A stretch of 64,000 nucleotides of DNA from Centropus unirufus (Eukaryota > Chordata > Aves > Cuculiformes > Centropidae): assembly GCA_013397695.1 (NCBI GenBank), contig VYZI01000667.1, positions 92,291 through 156,290 on the forward strand, in the 5' to 3' direction. Position 1 is the stretch's first letter. Every line of letters starts with the position of its first letter. Below the pieces are notes generated by a model that ran no database searches, had not been told where the DNA came from, and saw nothing but the letters and a program-made list of their open reading frames with translations. Both the position numbers and the translations under genes were made by a program. Positions 24,401 through 37,000 of the stretch are shown in pieces.

Positions 24401-26089
24401 GGCCCAGGCTCTGGCACTCAATAAGGGCCGGGCTTCCAACCCATCAGATGCTCTCAACTTTCTCCTCACTAAGCTAAATAGCTTGTGTTTCCAACCCCTA
24501 ACGCATGAAATTAGTCTTCTGAGCCCCATTCAGCCAACCAGCTCCTTTTCTTTTTTTTTTTAAGTGAATACTATGTTAATCTCATTAGCTGTGCTATTGC
24601 AAAGCCAGGCTGCGAGCTGGTCCCACCTACCACCCAAATAACTTCCAGAGCTCCCACAACAGGGAGCACCCTAACCAGGGGGTGCTGGGGAACAAGAACC
24701 ATCCCTGGATTTAGGATTGACCCGATCTGATGGGTGCCTGGCCAACAAAAGCAGCAGTGTCCCTTCTATCATAGCCCAACGCTCCCAAGCGTGGTTTCCA
24801 GGTGAGCAGTGCCCGGCACTGGTCTTACCCAGCCCTTGGCACCAATCGCTCGCCCTCCCCAGCTCCAGCACACCCACACCTCAAGAATTTCCTTGTGCCA
24901 CACCTACACCTCCTTGCCAACACCCGGCACAGCCTCAGCCACCTCCAGACCCACACGAGTCTTCTGTGCACACAAAAAAACCAGCAAATAGCAGCTTCTG
25001 GAGCTCTGCTTTCTGCAGGATCACAGGGCTCGAAGTCCTGAGGTCCTTGCTTGTGCTTGGACACCATCAACCACTGCCTCGATGCCTGCTTGTGACATCC
25101 TCACTATTTAGGGCATGGTTCAACGAGATCCCAAACCAGAAATCCCAACAGCACAGCCTTTGGTTCCTCCAGGGCCAAGAGCAACGGGAATGCTCACTTT
25201 CTGTGACCATAAACAAGTTCACGTGGGAAAACATTGCATTTGAACCAGGAAGAGTCATCTGATGGCAACACCTACACAAAAGCACTGGCCTGCACCTGGG
25301 GAATGAATTTCATCACCAGTTTCTGCTTCCCCACGGCAGCCAAGGCTCCACCTGTGTCCAAAGCACTGGGTCACCTCTTCTCCAATGCTTTTGACCTGGA
25401 ACATGAGGCTCTGGAGGTGAAGAGAAGCTGTGGCAGCTGCCCTGTAGGACGATGGTACCAGTACCGCACCAGGGGTGGGGAACAAGCTGGGGAGGATGGG
25501 GAAGGTGGCAAAATCCTCTGTGAGGACAAGAGCACCCATGTCTGCAGGCAGAAATGAGGGTGAGTGCCACACTTGCCTGCAAGACAGGGGAAACGGGGCC
25601 ACTCCTTGACCATTCTAGACTCGGTTTTAAAATAGTCAGCCTTGCCCATGTCACTGATATTAATTCTGGTGGGCTTAGTTGGTCATTTAGAGCTGACAAA
25701 GTGGACCAGGCGAGAACAAGGGAGATTCCTGCTTCCCGATCCGGACGATCAAAGGGCACAAACACAGCAGAGAGAAAGTCTCCATACTGCCCTTCACGAG
25801 GCAGCAGCACTGGCCAGATGGGTCTTGAAATGGGATTAAGACGAAGACTCTGCTACTACATCCAGCCCTTTCCTCCAGGGCTGGAAACTCGCCCTCCTTC
25901 CAGCCAAGTCTCCACAACAGGGAACCATCCCTTTGCGTTTACCCTCTTTGTTCTTCCAAGCCACTTCCTCCCTCATGTTTCCCTTACAGACCTGCCATCT
26001 CCCTCTGGCTCACAATTCCTCCTCCTTTGGAAAGTCATTGAGATGCAATATTACACAAGATACACAGAAATAAATTGTTTTTAATCCTC
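21491..26089. other. Single-copy non-coding sequence
   Basis: No gene is recognised. A short direct duplication of GCTTTGCATCAG occurs at about 23257-23280. AT-rich patches at 22670-22760 (AAAGATAATCTCATTTC) and 23980-24130 could be regulatory but show nothing decisive. A T-run lies near 24549-24562. Overlapping open frames in 24700-25850 on both strands have no domain. Confidence 0.55.
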
Positions 26090-26180
26090 CAGATTCTACT
26101 GCTCCCAAACAAGGATCTTAAAGAGCTTTACAAACAATGGATTAAGCCTTAAGACTCCCGGTGAGGTAAGAAAGTGCCTC
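26090..26180 (+). repeat. Ancient MIR-like (CORE-SINE type) remnant
   Basis: The order GATCTTAAAGAGCTTTACAA, then an ATTAAGCC-like segment, then CTCCCGGTGAGGTAAGAAAG follows the plan of old amniote MIR-type SINEs, in which a GCGCTTTACA block is followed by TTAATCCTCACAA and TGTGAGGTAGG. The match is by eye from recalled consensus features and the copy is much decayed. An ancient L2 or UCON-type repeat is an alternative. Confidence 0.4.
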
Positions 26181-29100
26181 TCTCAGAAGCAGAAGAAGGT
26201 GAGTGACGGTGAAGGCTGTGCCGGGTGACTTCGTTGTCACTGCAGAAGTGACCTGCTTCTACACACACAACGGTACAGGAGCCCGTCATGGACCCATCAC
26301 CAGGCAAACAACACCTTCACCCTTCCACTCCAGACTGTGAAGCGGCTTCAGAAACACCCCACATCTTCCAAGAACCAAACGCTTTCCTTCCCACCTCTAA
26401 GGATCAGGAATAGTGCTCAGAGTGCTCGGCCCACGATAAACCACGCCAAGGACAGCAGCACCACTGGCTCCTCCTGGGCACAAGGCTTCTCTGGGAGCTC
26501 TATTAAGGTTTCATGACAGCAAGCTTTCCTTAGCAGGCTCACAGGAAGCCTTCAAACCACCGGATGCAATGCTATGGAGAAAGGCACCTTCTCGGTTTGC
26601 TCCTCAACGTTAGGATGAGCTTGACAAGTGTCCTGCAGTCCCACACTGTGAGCGATGTCAACACGACATCACGTATTCCCAGTCCATTCTGCTCCGTAAA
26701 GCCCTTATGTTCTTCCCCAAATATATTTTGCATACATTTTGTAAACAAGCTCTACATCCTTTTTTATCAACGCTCTGCGCCGAGCCCGGGGAGGGGGAGG
26801 AGACTTCCTGTTCCACTCTTGCCTCGCTCTCAGCCCATGCTGTGCTCAGCTCCTGCCGCCCCGTGAGCAATGATGACATTTTCTATTTTGGTGGCCTTTT
26901 CTTCATATATTTGCAGCGAGCAGGCTGCGCTCTAGTCCAGCATCACTGCTGCTCTCAATGGATTTTTTTAACTCATTTTAAAGAGGCAGAGCAACTCTTC
27001 ACAGCATCTCATCTCCATGCCAAGGTGGCCAACTAAGAGCCCTGTTCTCTAGCCAAAGGCTTTCACACTACCTGGCTTCTCAGTTTCCTTGCCAGTTGTC
27101 TGAAAGCAGACGTTTTTGCAGAAAGACTTGTTTACAGCAGAAATCGACTCCTGCAGCAAAGCACACCAACCACCGTGTTTCCTTGCTCTTGCTTATCTGC
27201 TGGAGATAAATCCCGTTTCTGCTTGCCCGTGGGCAACCAGCCAAACGTTCTCCAGCTGATACCTCCCCGTACCTCGTGGCCACTTCACGTGCCTTCTCCT
27301 ACCACCAACCACCTCCACGAGGCGCAGCCACCAGTGCGAGGGCTGACTCAAACACACAGCGTCCTGGTCCCAGAGACACGACACCAGTTGAAGCTGCAGA
27401 GGGTTGGGATCTTCCTCCCTCTGGAAGGAGCAAACACCCACAGACTCCGGCAGCTGCTGGAAGCCTGAGTACTCTGTGAATGGTTAAAGGCGATCACTTG
27501 TGCTCTCTTGTGACTCCAGCTCACCACTTCCACGTCCTCCCTTTGCCAGCTCATACGAGGAGCTTATAAAACCAGCAGGCTGCAGGCAGCCCTGCTGCTG
27601 CTCCGGAATGTTATGCAGCCGGTTACTAACAGTGGTTTGCATATTGTGTTTCAAACACTACGTGCTTCTACATGTTCAATGTCAACAGGGGGGGGAAAGC
27701 TGTCAGTGGAAAATGAACGCTTCCTAATCAGAGTTACCCGCTACCAGGTGCGCTGGGAAGACCCTGCAGGGATATTCCTGCATTTGTTTCACCTTTTCCT
27801 TTTGAGAACAGTCATGGTTCTCTTTCTGTGTTCCTCTAGTGAGGTTCGCAGCTCTGCCCATTGCAGTCCAGCAGATAAATCCACACAACCTGCAACCGGG
27901 ACAGGTATCCAGAGAGAAACGCTTTATGCTAATCCCTGAGACGAGCAATGAGGACCCAGCGGATTTAGGATAATGAACAGGGAGAGAAAATAAACAGCAT
28001 AGATTCTTCTGGGTGAAACCACTTCCAAATCCAAGGAAAAGCCATTCCCCTCCCCCCAACAAACAGAACACACGACATGAAGCTGTGAGCTGTGGGTGTG
28101 CTGCTCTTACAGATGCTCTATGTGAACCAAAATTTGCTGAAATTATTACAGAAACATTCCCCAATCTCCCAAAATAAGCATCTTTGTGTAACTTTGCCTG
28201 GTTAAATTATGAAAAGAACCTGCACAGTGGAGCACGGTTTCCATTTCCTCACACACTCCTACCAGGGCTGTGCTTACAAGCAAGCGCTCCGACCTGTTCT
28301 CAAAGACATCACTGTTTGCTGCGCCTTATAAATTTGCAAAGTTTTGGCCCGTTTCCATTTCACCCACTTTGGAATACGACGCTCCCCACCCCCACACAAA
28401 TGTTCCTTTCTGAAGGATGACGGGTTGTCCAAAAAAACAACCAGAGTGCTCGAGCTCCTTGCTCCCTTCCCTGGATGGCATCACTGCGGCAGACAAAGGA
28501 GCACCGGGAATTTTGGACCAACCTGTTGCAGGGAAAACACCTCACCTTATTTCAGGATACCCAATTTCTCCTGACCTCTGATAACAACATTTTTCCAGCA
28601 GTCCCCTCATCCCAGATTTTCTATACAACCATTTGGGGCACATTTTAATTCTTTACTATTTTTCCTATTAAAAAAAAAATTGGACCTCCAATCCCTTACA
28701 AAAGGCACTAGAAGGATCACCCGGCAACCGTGCCCTCTTTTTCCGTCACTGCTGATGCGATGCACAAAGAATGAGATTTTTCAATTTGTTTTGTCCAAGA
28801 GCCAAAAAAATTCCTTTTACTGGACTGAATATGGTGCCTGTGCTGGTCTCTCACCGCTCCAGCTCGACTCTCGCTCACAACAGTCACTGCCTACAACGCG
28901 GAGTTGGCCTCCTTTTGCAGGAAAATAAGGCCAAACCAGCTTGAAAGCATGTTTGGAATCTGGAGATTAATTCCATGTAAACTAATGCATTCAAACCTCT
29001 TTGTAGGGCTTCAGAAAGGGCTGTCTGATCCCGGCGAGAAGTAGGGCAGCGCGTACCCCTGCCGTACGATGGGGAGAGGCAGGCGGAGCTGCCTCCATTT

Positions 29101-29194
29101 TGAAAGCCTTTACTAAAATTCCCAACCACGAAGATAAAGACGTGTCCTGCCCGTGTGGGCCACCTGATCCCCACAAGAAGGCAGCGAGGCACCC
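26181..29194. other. Single-copy non-coding sequence
   Basis: I see nothing gene-like. Open frames at 27613-27939 (plus) and 27724-28164 (minus) overlap antisense and are not recognised. There are A runs near 28671-28680. Confidence 0.55.
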
Positions 29195-29220
29195 GGGCAG
29201 GGAGGCCGGGGTGAGGGGGG
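29195..29220 (+). other. G-quadruplex motif in a GC-rich stretch
   Basis: Four G-runs (GGG, GGG, GGGG, GGGGGG) with loops of 2, 5 and 3 bases form a canonical quadruplex motif. It sits in a GC-rich 29020-29480 stretch with scattered CpGs that might be a small CpG islet, although no promoter or first exon is identifiable. Confidence 0.5.
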
Positions 29221-29499
29221 AAGGCGCTGGAAAGGCCTGTGGGGAAACAAAGAGGTGCTGGAATGGCGGGAGGGCAGGCCAGCGGGTCAGGAGGCGGGAG
29301 GGCTCCCACGGGAGCCTCCGCCTGGGACCTGGAGCTTTTGTTCAGCAGAAAATGCCAGCAGCAACAAAGCCCAGCGAGGCCGTGGGGCTGGGATGTGCAG
29401 CTTGGAGGGTGAAGCCGGGCTCCATCCCCACTGGCACTGCCCGCTCCTGCCCGTGTGGCAGCGCGCCCCTCGCCAGAGGCTCCCTGCTCCTCTCCACTG

Positions 29500-29516
29500 T
29501 CTCTCTCTCTCTCTCT
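29500..29516 (+). repeat. (CT)n microsatellite
   Basis: About eight uninterrupted CT units lie between CCACTG and GGGAGATG. This is short but long enough to be length-variable. Confidence 0.85.
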
Positions 29517-31491
29517 GGGAGATGAATTATTCAGAATGAAACCATTTTAACTCTGTTGGGATGCTGAGCAAAGCTAAGATGGGTGGTGCTGCAGAGGAAG
29601 CTGCCAGGGACACAACCAGGAATCTGGGCTTCCTCAGACAGGAGGTTACAAGCGCAGCTAAAGCTAAGCCCGCCTTGAACCCAAACACCACAGAACACTG
29701 AAATAACCAGAGACAGAGCTTGAGGGGCACCACGTCACACCTGGAGATGTAACACGAGGCCAGGGTCCTGCCATGGTGAGTCCACCCCCAGGAGTATCCC
29801 GCAAAGCCATCCCAGCAGTGATGTTGGAGCACCGAACGCCCTCACTCCTCTAATTCCTTCCTGCTGGCATGGCATAAAGCGGCACAAAGGATGACAACTG
29901 AGCACAGTATGGTTTGCACGGTGACCTTCACGTGGTGGTCAGTGAGCAGCACTTCAGCCTTGCAGCCATCAGACAGCCAGACGTGCCTCAGGGACAATCC
30001 CGCAGACCCACCTCTGTGGGCAGGAAAGTGAGGACAGCACACGGAGCCCGACCCTGCCAAATAGTTCCTGGGTGACTGTGCAGACCCTGGCTCCCACAGC
30101 TGGGTGGGAGGAGATAGCTCCCAGCAGAGAAACGCAAGGCTGAGCCCATCAAGGTGCCTCAAAGCCGACACCATCCTGGGAGGACTGGGCCACTCTGCAG
30201 AAAGAAAGGGGCAGCCCAGCAGCGCTGTGGGGACAGGAGCCTTCCCATGGGAGGATGGGTCCCCGAGGGGGACCAACCACTCGGGGCTTGGGCCCCAACA
30301 CTGAGTGTCCTTCCACAAGGAACACACGAGCAAGACCTCCGTGATGGGAACACAGCCCACGGGCAGCAGCGCTGCGCAGCACTGTAGACTCCTTGGACAC
30401 GAGCCCCGGTAAAGTTATTTGACACAGGGCCCTTCTGGGGGGATGTATTCAGGTCAAAAAGAGAACGTTGACAAAAAGATAATTTGGAGAAGAGGTGGGT
30501 TTTGGATTGTTTTGGTTCTAAAGGGGGAGACAAAAATAATTAAATGGCCTGGAAACTATTCTCCATTAAAAGTCACTACAGCACTAAAACCTCAGCTCTG
30601 ACAGTTACGGGTGAAGCCCTTTAGGAGTTACCATGGCAGTTGATGCAGCGATTCGCCCACTCTTTCTTCAATAATGCCTTTTTTTTTTTTTTAATGCAAT
30701 TCAGCCACAAACAAGCAAATGTCGTTGAAGGAAAAAGTGCTTTCTCGCACCATAAAACCCCCTTCCATCTTTTATCCCTGCCACAAGCGCCCAACTAAAG
30801 AAGAGGCAGCAGGTAACAGGGAGCCAAGCCAAATACGCTGAACTTCGCTCCCCCTCTCTCTCCAGGGAGAGAGGAAATTTAAGCAGCAGATTCAGGGTTT
30901 CAGCATCCATTTCACATTCCCTGCCCCCCCACCCCGCTTCCTTGAACTCTCGCTCCCTGGGCCCCAGCCGGCAACTCGGATGCTATGTCAGCTGAACGCT
31001 GTGCTTGCTTCCTCTCTCCAACACCAGCTCAGCAAGCCCTGCAACACGCTGGATGGCAGACGGGAAAGCCAAGTCGTTTTTTGGAATCCATCTCTCCTCT
31101 TTTTAATTACGCGCCCAGGTAGAGGGCGGCTCGCACAGAAGCCTCCGCTCTGCAAAGCCGCATCCAGCAAGGCAGGGGGAGGCAAGTTGGAGCAAGACCC
31201 AAACAAAGGAAAGCAAACACGGGTTGTAAGGGAGCAGCAGGATACAACTGCATTGACCTGCCCAGCTATTCTTTTTGCAATCCAACCGAGGTCTACAAAC
31301 TCCTACGGCCAACGGGAAGGCTTCGCCTGCCGGAGAACGCCTTGCAGAGACCTCCCCAGCAGCACAGCCCTCATCCTGTGGGCAGATGGAAAATGAAAAC
31401 CACTCACACCCCAGCCCGGTGGCAGCTACTGGGGATGACTGGTGGAGGCTGGAGAGTCACCTCCCCATCTGCCAGCCCTTCCCCGGGGACC
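29517..31491. other. Single-copy non-coding sequence
   Basis: No gene or repeat family is recognised. A T-run of about 14 bases lies at 30679-30692. Minus-strand open frames of 120-170 codons at 29842-30533 have no recognisable domain and overlap other frames. Confidence 0.55.
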
Positions 31492-31571
31492 TCCCTGCCT
31501 GCACCCCTTGCCCTCAGGGGCACCCAGGAACCCCCCTGCCTGCATGCCCAGCCTCAGGGGCACCCAGGAGC
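31492..31571 (+). repeat. Two-copy tandem duplication, 40-base unit
   Basis: Two adjacent 40-base units share CCCTGCCTGCA near the start and CCTCAGGGGCACCCAGGA near the end, with a few differences between. The exact 40-base offset shows a local tandem duplication. It could be a seed of a GC-rich minisatellite. Confidence 0.85.
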
Positions 31572-33689
31572 AGGGGCTGTTGTAGGTCTGTCCCCACAAA
31601 CACGTGGCTCCGAGCAGGGTGAGGCAGATGGGGAGAAGGAATAAGCAGCTTCCACCACGAAATCGGGAAGGGCAAGGCTAAGCCTGCGTGCCACACATGC
31701 CAGGGGCACACGGTGCCGTGGCACAGCTGGCTGTGAGGCCACGCCACGGGCCAGCCTCCTCGCCGGGTACTAGCCCCAGCAACACGTACTGCTGGCTCTA
31801 CAAAAATAATGTTCCTCATTCATAATCCAGTCTAAATTATTTGTTACAAAAAATACTTGCACTGAAAGCCTTGAGGCTTTACTAACCAAGCTGGGTTTGC
31901 ACGCAGGCTGCCAGGTTTTGAGAACTGGTTTAATCAGCTGGAGAAGCTGCCTCGCTGAGCACCTTCAAGCTTCCCAGCCCCCTCTACTCCAGCTCTCACC
32001 AATCCACAACTCGAACTGGGAAAGGTTTTGCTGTGGTTTGAACTGGGAGATACCAACCATCACCGTGGGTCCAGCCGCTCAGCGCCCTGGGTGCCGAAGC
32101 GCGTTCCCCCGTGAGCGGCAAGCCAACAACTTTCAAGATGAATTAAGGCCACGGCTTAGTGGAGTTAGGCTGGTGGAAGGCGGCTTTGTTAAACCGAGAT
32201 GGAAGCTAAAAAAACGTGCTACGTTCGCCCCATTGTTCCTTCGCCTTTTCTAATAGCTGTTTTCTCTCCTCCATCACTCTCAGGCTTCGCACGCTCAGCT
32301 GTGACTCTTTGTGCCTCCCTTTCGCTGCCTTCTGCTTCAGTTTGTCCTTTTGATCTCCGCTTCTCAGCTTGTGTTTTCTGCTGCCTCCCCATCCCCCACG
32401 CCTGATTTCCACTTTTATTAGGGTGCGAGGCAGAACGGCTCAAAGGATGAACAATGCATTTTCACTGAAAAGGCTTTGAAGCCGAACTGGGTTGTTTACA
32501 GACAGATTCCCCCATCTCCTACTGGAATAAAACAGTATTCTACCTCCACCAAAGCGCTTGCTGTTTATTTTCAGTTGGAAGCAATTAGAAAAAGCTAATG
32601 GCACGTTAAATGCACAAAAACCAGGATCAGGAGCACAGGAATACGATCGCTTAAAACCAAGCTAACAAAAAACCCAGACAACCGCACCTCCCAACAGCCC
32701 CACAGCTCCTAGGAGAAATCATCCTGGAGTCCTATTGTAAGGGTAAAGCTTCAACCAGCCCCGAAAAGCCCCTGTGAGGAGCACACTGAACTCTTTTACA
32801 CACAAGCATGCTCTCGTCTAGTGCTGAATAGGAAACATGGACCAAATAGCTGCTTCCCCATCCGAGCGTGGGTAACTCCAAAGCATTGCTTCAGCCAATA
32901 CGTGCTCTTTCAAGATTACACATTGAAACTCTTCAAGCTGAGCAACTTGGAGCAAATGACAAAGTGCAAGCCCACAGCTCCTGCCTGCAGCTTCACTTCC
33001 CTGCCTGCCCCAAAGGCCAGGCACCCACCACCAGACTCCCTGGCAGCAGCATCTCCCAGAGATGATCCCTGGGCTGGGTAATACTATCTATAAACTGAGG
33101 CACGGAGGGCGATAAAAGCACAATACCATGAGCTGCGAAGATAAGGTTGTATTCTTTGGTCTGCTCAGCATTTTGTTACCACTCAGAGCCCACCGCAGCG
33201 GCAGGAACTTGGCTCAGCCAAACGAGGCGCAGAGCGGGTCCTGGGAGCACCCCAAGCCCTGGCTCTGCCTCTCGGTGGGGTTTTACTGCACTCCCCCGGG
33301 ACAAAACGTCCCTTTGGGCTGCGGATGAAAGAAGCAAAACACCCCAAAAGCATCGCTGATTCATGGGCTGCGTTAGTCAGCAGCCGCCTCCGCCAGCCAG
33401 GATGCCCAACGCTACCTGCACGGGAGAACACATTAAACCAGCAGAAAGGGAAAGGCCAGAAGCCTGTAAGGTCTGCGTCTCCAAGAAGTCACAACCACCA
33501 TAAAAAGACACCTCTCTGGGAGAAGGCCCATGGTGGGTACCCCAGGAACCCCATGAGAACCAACAGGCAGCCAAGAGAGCCGGGCAGACACCCTCTCCAG
33601 CTCCCCACTGCCAGACCAGACTCCTGGGTGCTTAATGGAGAATTACAATAAATTAAACCTCAGCTCATCCAAAGTGCACAATTCCTGTT
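31572..33689. other. Single-copy non-coding sequence
   Basis: No gene is recognised. Positions 32560-32620 are AT-rich with GCAATTAGAAAAAGCTAATG, a pair of homeodomain-type cores. A possible ancient repeat end is listed separately at 33075-33112. Confidence 0.55.
33075..33112 (+). repeat. Possible ancient MIR/L2-type 3' remnant
   Basis: The string ATAAACTGAGGCACGGAGGG resembles the GGAAACTGAGGCACAGAGAGG segment shared by old MIR and related repeats. It is short and decayed, so confidence is low. Confidence 0.3.
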
Positions 33690-34060
33690 TTCATCCCAGA
33701 CAGGTAAATTTTCAAGCTGAGTGACCAAACAAAGAAAGCATAAAATAGTTAAGTCTAAATTATGCCACTCTGACAACAAGCTGTAATCTCTATTATTCCA
33801 AATTCAAGATTTGCCGGCTACAGAGGAGGTTTGGGAGCTGTTAATCAATGACTGAAATGAAAGCTAATGCTTCACATGATGCACAGAGCCCCCTCAGAGG
33901 GCAGAGATTAACTCTCTAGATCACAGCCTGCAACCCTACAAGTTTATTTCCTTGCCACCATCGTACCTTAAATAATGTAAAACAATACTAAACCAGTAAC
34001 AGTGACATTTTAAGCAAAAAAGCTTTTATTTTTATGGAATAAAATATCCTTTAATAAACT
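33690..34060. promoter_or_regulatory. AT-rich candidate conserved non-coding block
   Basis: A 370-base AT-rich island in a GC-richer neighbourhood has GCTGTTAATCAATGACTGAA near 33836 and GAAAGCTAATGC, AATAATGTAAAACAATACTA and TTTAATAAACTC further on. It has no repeat-family look and no coding frame. This type of composition shift is common for conserved developmental enhancers or matrix-attachment-type DNA. Both readings are inference. Confidence 0.2.
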
Positions 34061-37000
34061 CCACCCACAAACACTGCAGCTGGAGACAGCCTGGTTAAAA
34101 GAACACGGGCACTGGGAAACAACAGCACCTAAAGGCTCCCTAGGCCTGACCAAGAGCTGCCTGGCTCAGGCTTGGCTGCTTGGGCAGCAGTTAGTTGGGG
34201 AAGGGAGAAATTCAAACAAAAATCATGTTAAATGCTTCAAAAACAGCTCAGAGCCTATCGTGAAATAGCCCTGTAGACCAGGTATTTGACAAAGTTCCTC
34301 GGTTAAGAAACTGCAGTCTTTAAAGCCTGAAAAGAGCACATCTTCACACCCACAACTGACTGGTGGCTGCCTCTCCTACCCCTGCTCACACCCCCAGGAG
34401 GTCAGAGCTGGAGATCCAGGGATGGACCGACACCAGACTAATAACCTGCTTGGACTTTTGATCTCAGTTCTCAAGGAGAAGGTGGAAAGTGGTCCTGTCT
34501 ATCGCTAACACTTTGGCACACACGAGGGCACGGTACCAGCATGCAGAGAGGAGTGGAAACCCTCCCAAAACCACCACTGCCCAACAGCCACCAGAGCTCC
34601 TGGCCTCCCAACATCCAGAAACACTGGCTCTATCTCATGGGATCACAGCCAGGCTCCATTACAAGGAGCCTTGCAGGGACAAGCTCAAAGGGATGACATT
34701 CCAAATCTGCAGGTGCGTATTCCTTACTCCAGATTCCTTCTGCCCATCCACGTCTCAGAAGACTCCCAAGCCGCACCTTCACTAGGCAGACTCACTTATC
34801 CTCTGCCCAGTAAATACTTGGAGCAGTTCTTTATGATAAAGACATCACGATGGCATTTGAACAGGCCGATTTCAGAAACAACAGGCCAATTTAAGGCACG
34901 TGAACATGCACTGCGCATCCATGTTAAACCCACGGCACCTCCAGCAGAGCAGTAATTAGATGAGGTAAGTTGCTAATTGGTTTTAGTTCCCCGAAAAAGA
35001 AAATTACACACTTCACACAGAGTCATTTGAAAACAAAACTGTTGATAACTTGAAAACGCTGCTCCAGTTGCTACAACCCAAAAGCCTTCCATGGATCTTC
35101 TCCTTTAAACAGAAGGGAGAATTCCCAGGCCACAGCAGCGTGGGGTTTGCTGCCAGGTTTCAGTCTGTGGGCAGCCTTGTTCACATCTGCGCTGACCTGA
35201 AGGACATGAAGCTGCACTGGAGAACCCGGGAAAGGCTTCATTCCCCTCGTCTTTACACCCACCCAGTCCTCCTCAGCCTTAATTCTGGAAACCTGGTGGG
35301 TTTGTATCACCCTCTGCCTTCCACAAACGGCTTCAGCGTAGAAGCGACACCAATCTCACTTCAGTTGGGAAAGCTCACACATCTACCCGAGTTCATAGTT
35401 TCTAAAACTAAAAGCTTCATCACCTCAAACTCCACAGAGTCAGATGGAAGAGGAGCTGAAGCTGCTGAGTGAGGGAGGTCTCCACCTGAAGTACCAACAC
35501 ATTGCCTGGCACTGGATCCGTGGTGGGGCCAGGCATGGCTTCTCCTGCTCTCCCCTCCACCAGGAGGACAGGAGCCTCTGGAGATGCCACAGCGGAGGGC
35601 TGGGGAAAGGGCGAGGAAGCACTCTCTTAGGCTACCAGATCCTGAAGCTCTATTCGAGATGTTTCTCACGAGAAGGATTAGGAATTATGGGCAGCAAACG
35701 GAAGCAACATCTGCTGGCAGCAGGCAGCGCATCCGGGCTCACCAGAGGCACAGGAAGAGAAACCCTCACAGGCTTCCAGTGGCAGCAGAGCAAGCACTGA
35801 TCACAGACTGACACCACAGCAGAAAACATCCATTTTCTGTGTAAATTATCCTTCCTGGCACGTGCGAGATTCATTCAGCGGCTGAATCCCTGATGGGAGG
35901 GCAAAGGCAGGCAGGCAGGACGGACTCGGGGCAGGGGAGCAGTGGCAGCGGCCCCAGCAGGGAACAGAGCTCCCTCAGTCCGTGCTCCTGCTGAGCCTGC
36001 TGTACCGAAGGGTTCTGCACCACCCTTTGGAGCCCCAGTACCTGAGGAAAGGCTGTAAAACATTCAGTGTCCACTCTCAGGCACCCAGGTGAGCAGATGC
36101 AAACGCACCACTGAATTTTTAAGGCATTTCTTCCAGGCTGCGTTGCTTTCTGTGTGTACAAAGAGAGCATCGCTGCCTGCACTGGGCATCTCCCTGTTTT
36201 CAGTCGCTCACACGCTGAAAAAGGCAAGACTAAAAAAAGAAATCATGACACTGGAAAGAGCCGGCTCCACAAAAACTGTTTTTAAACACCTACTCAGTCA
36301 AAACTGCGCCACAGGGGAGCAGGACACGGTTTGCACACTCCTTTGGGTGTTCACCTTTTCCCCAAGCACCCAAAAAGCTCAGCTGCAGGGTCTGACCTTT
36401 CACAGACGCCTTTATTTTAAACCAAAGGCTCTTCCCCACCGTATTTAGATGGGGCTACCCAGCAGCAGCAGCGAATCTCTCATTAAAGCAGGGTTCGCAG
36501 AAAGCCACCAGCACAAAGGCATTTCCCAGCCCCCCCCTCGATGAAGCTGGCAGGGCTATCACAGCCACCCAGGGTGGAGGAAGGAGCCGAGAGGATGGTG
36601 CAGCAGTACCACACCATGTGTCCTCCAGCAGACCCTGTCTGGAGGGCGGGAGGGAGCTGGAGCCGCGTGGGGAAGCCAGATGCGAGGCCTGGCACTGACG
36701 CCAGCAGCCGAGTTATTTTTACCAACCAATGGGTTGCGGTGCCGGCAAAGGAGCTGCTTCTCCCTCTCTCCAAGCCCGGCTCAGCATGCTCAGCCAGGCT
36801 GGAGGGATCTGGGCAGCTCCTGGGGCTGAGGTGAGAGCCCAGCTGCCAGAGCAGGAGGGAATTCGGGCACTGCCACACAGATAAGCACCAACTCCAGAAA
36901 TGGGGTTGGTTTTTTTTTGGCGGGGAGGTTTCCCCATCAGAATCCCCAGCAAAATCCATTAAATCACTTTGGACAGAGAAGTCTCAATAGGTGATCATTT

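Noticed and set aside
34964..34970. Strong donor GATGAG-GTAAGT on the plus strand
   Set aside because: Stop codons precede it immediately in the open frame and upstream acceptors are poor. A non-coding exon is possible but unsupported.
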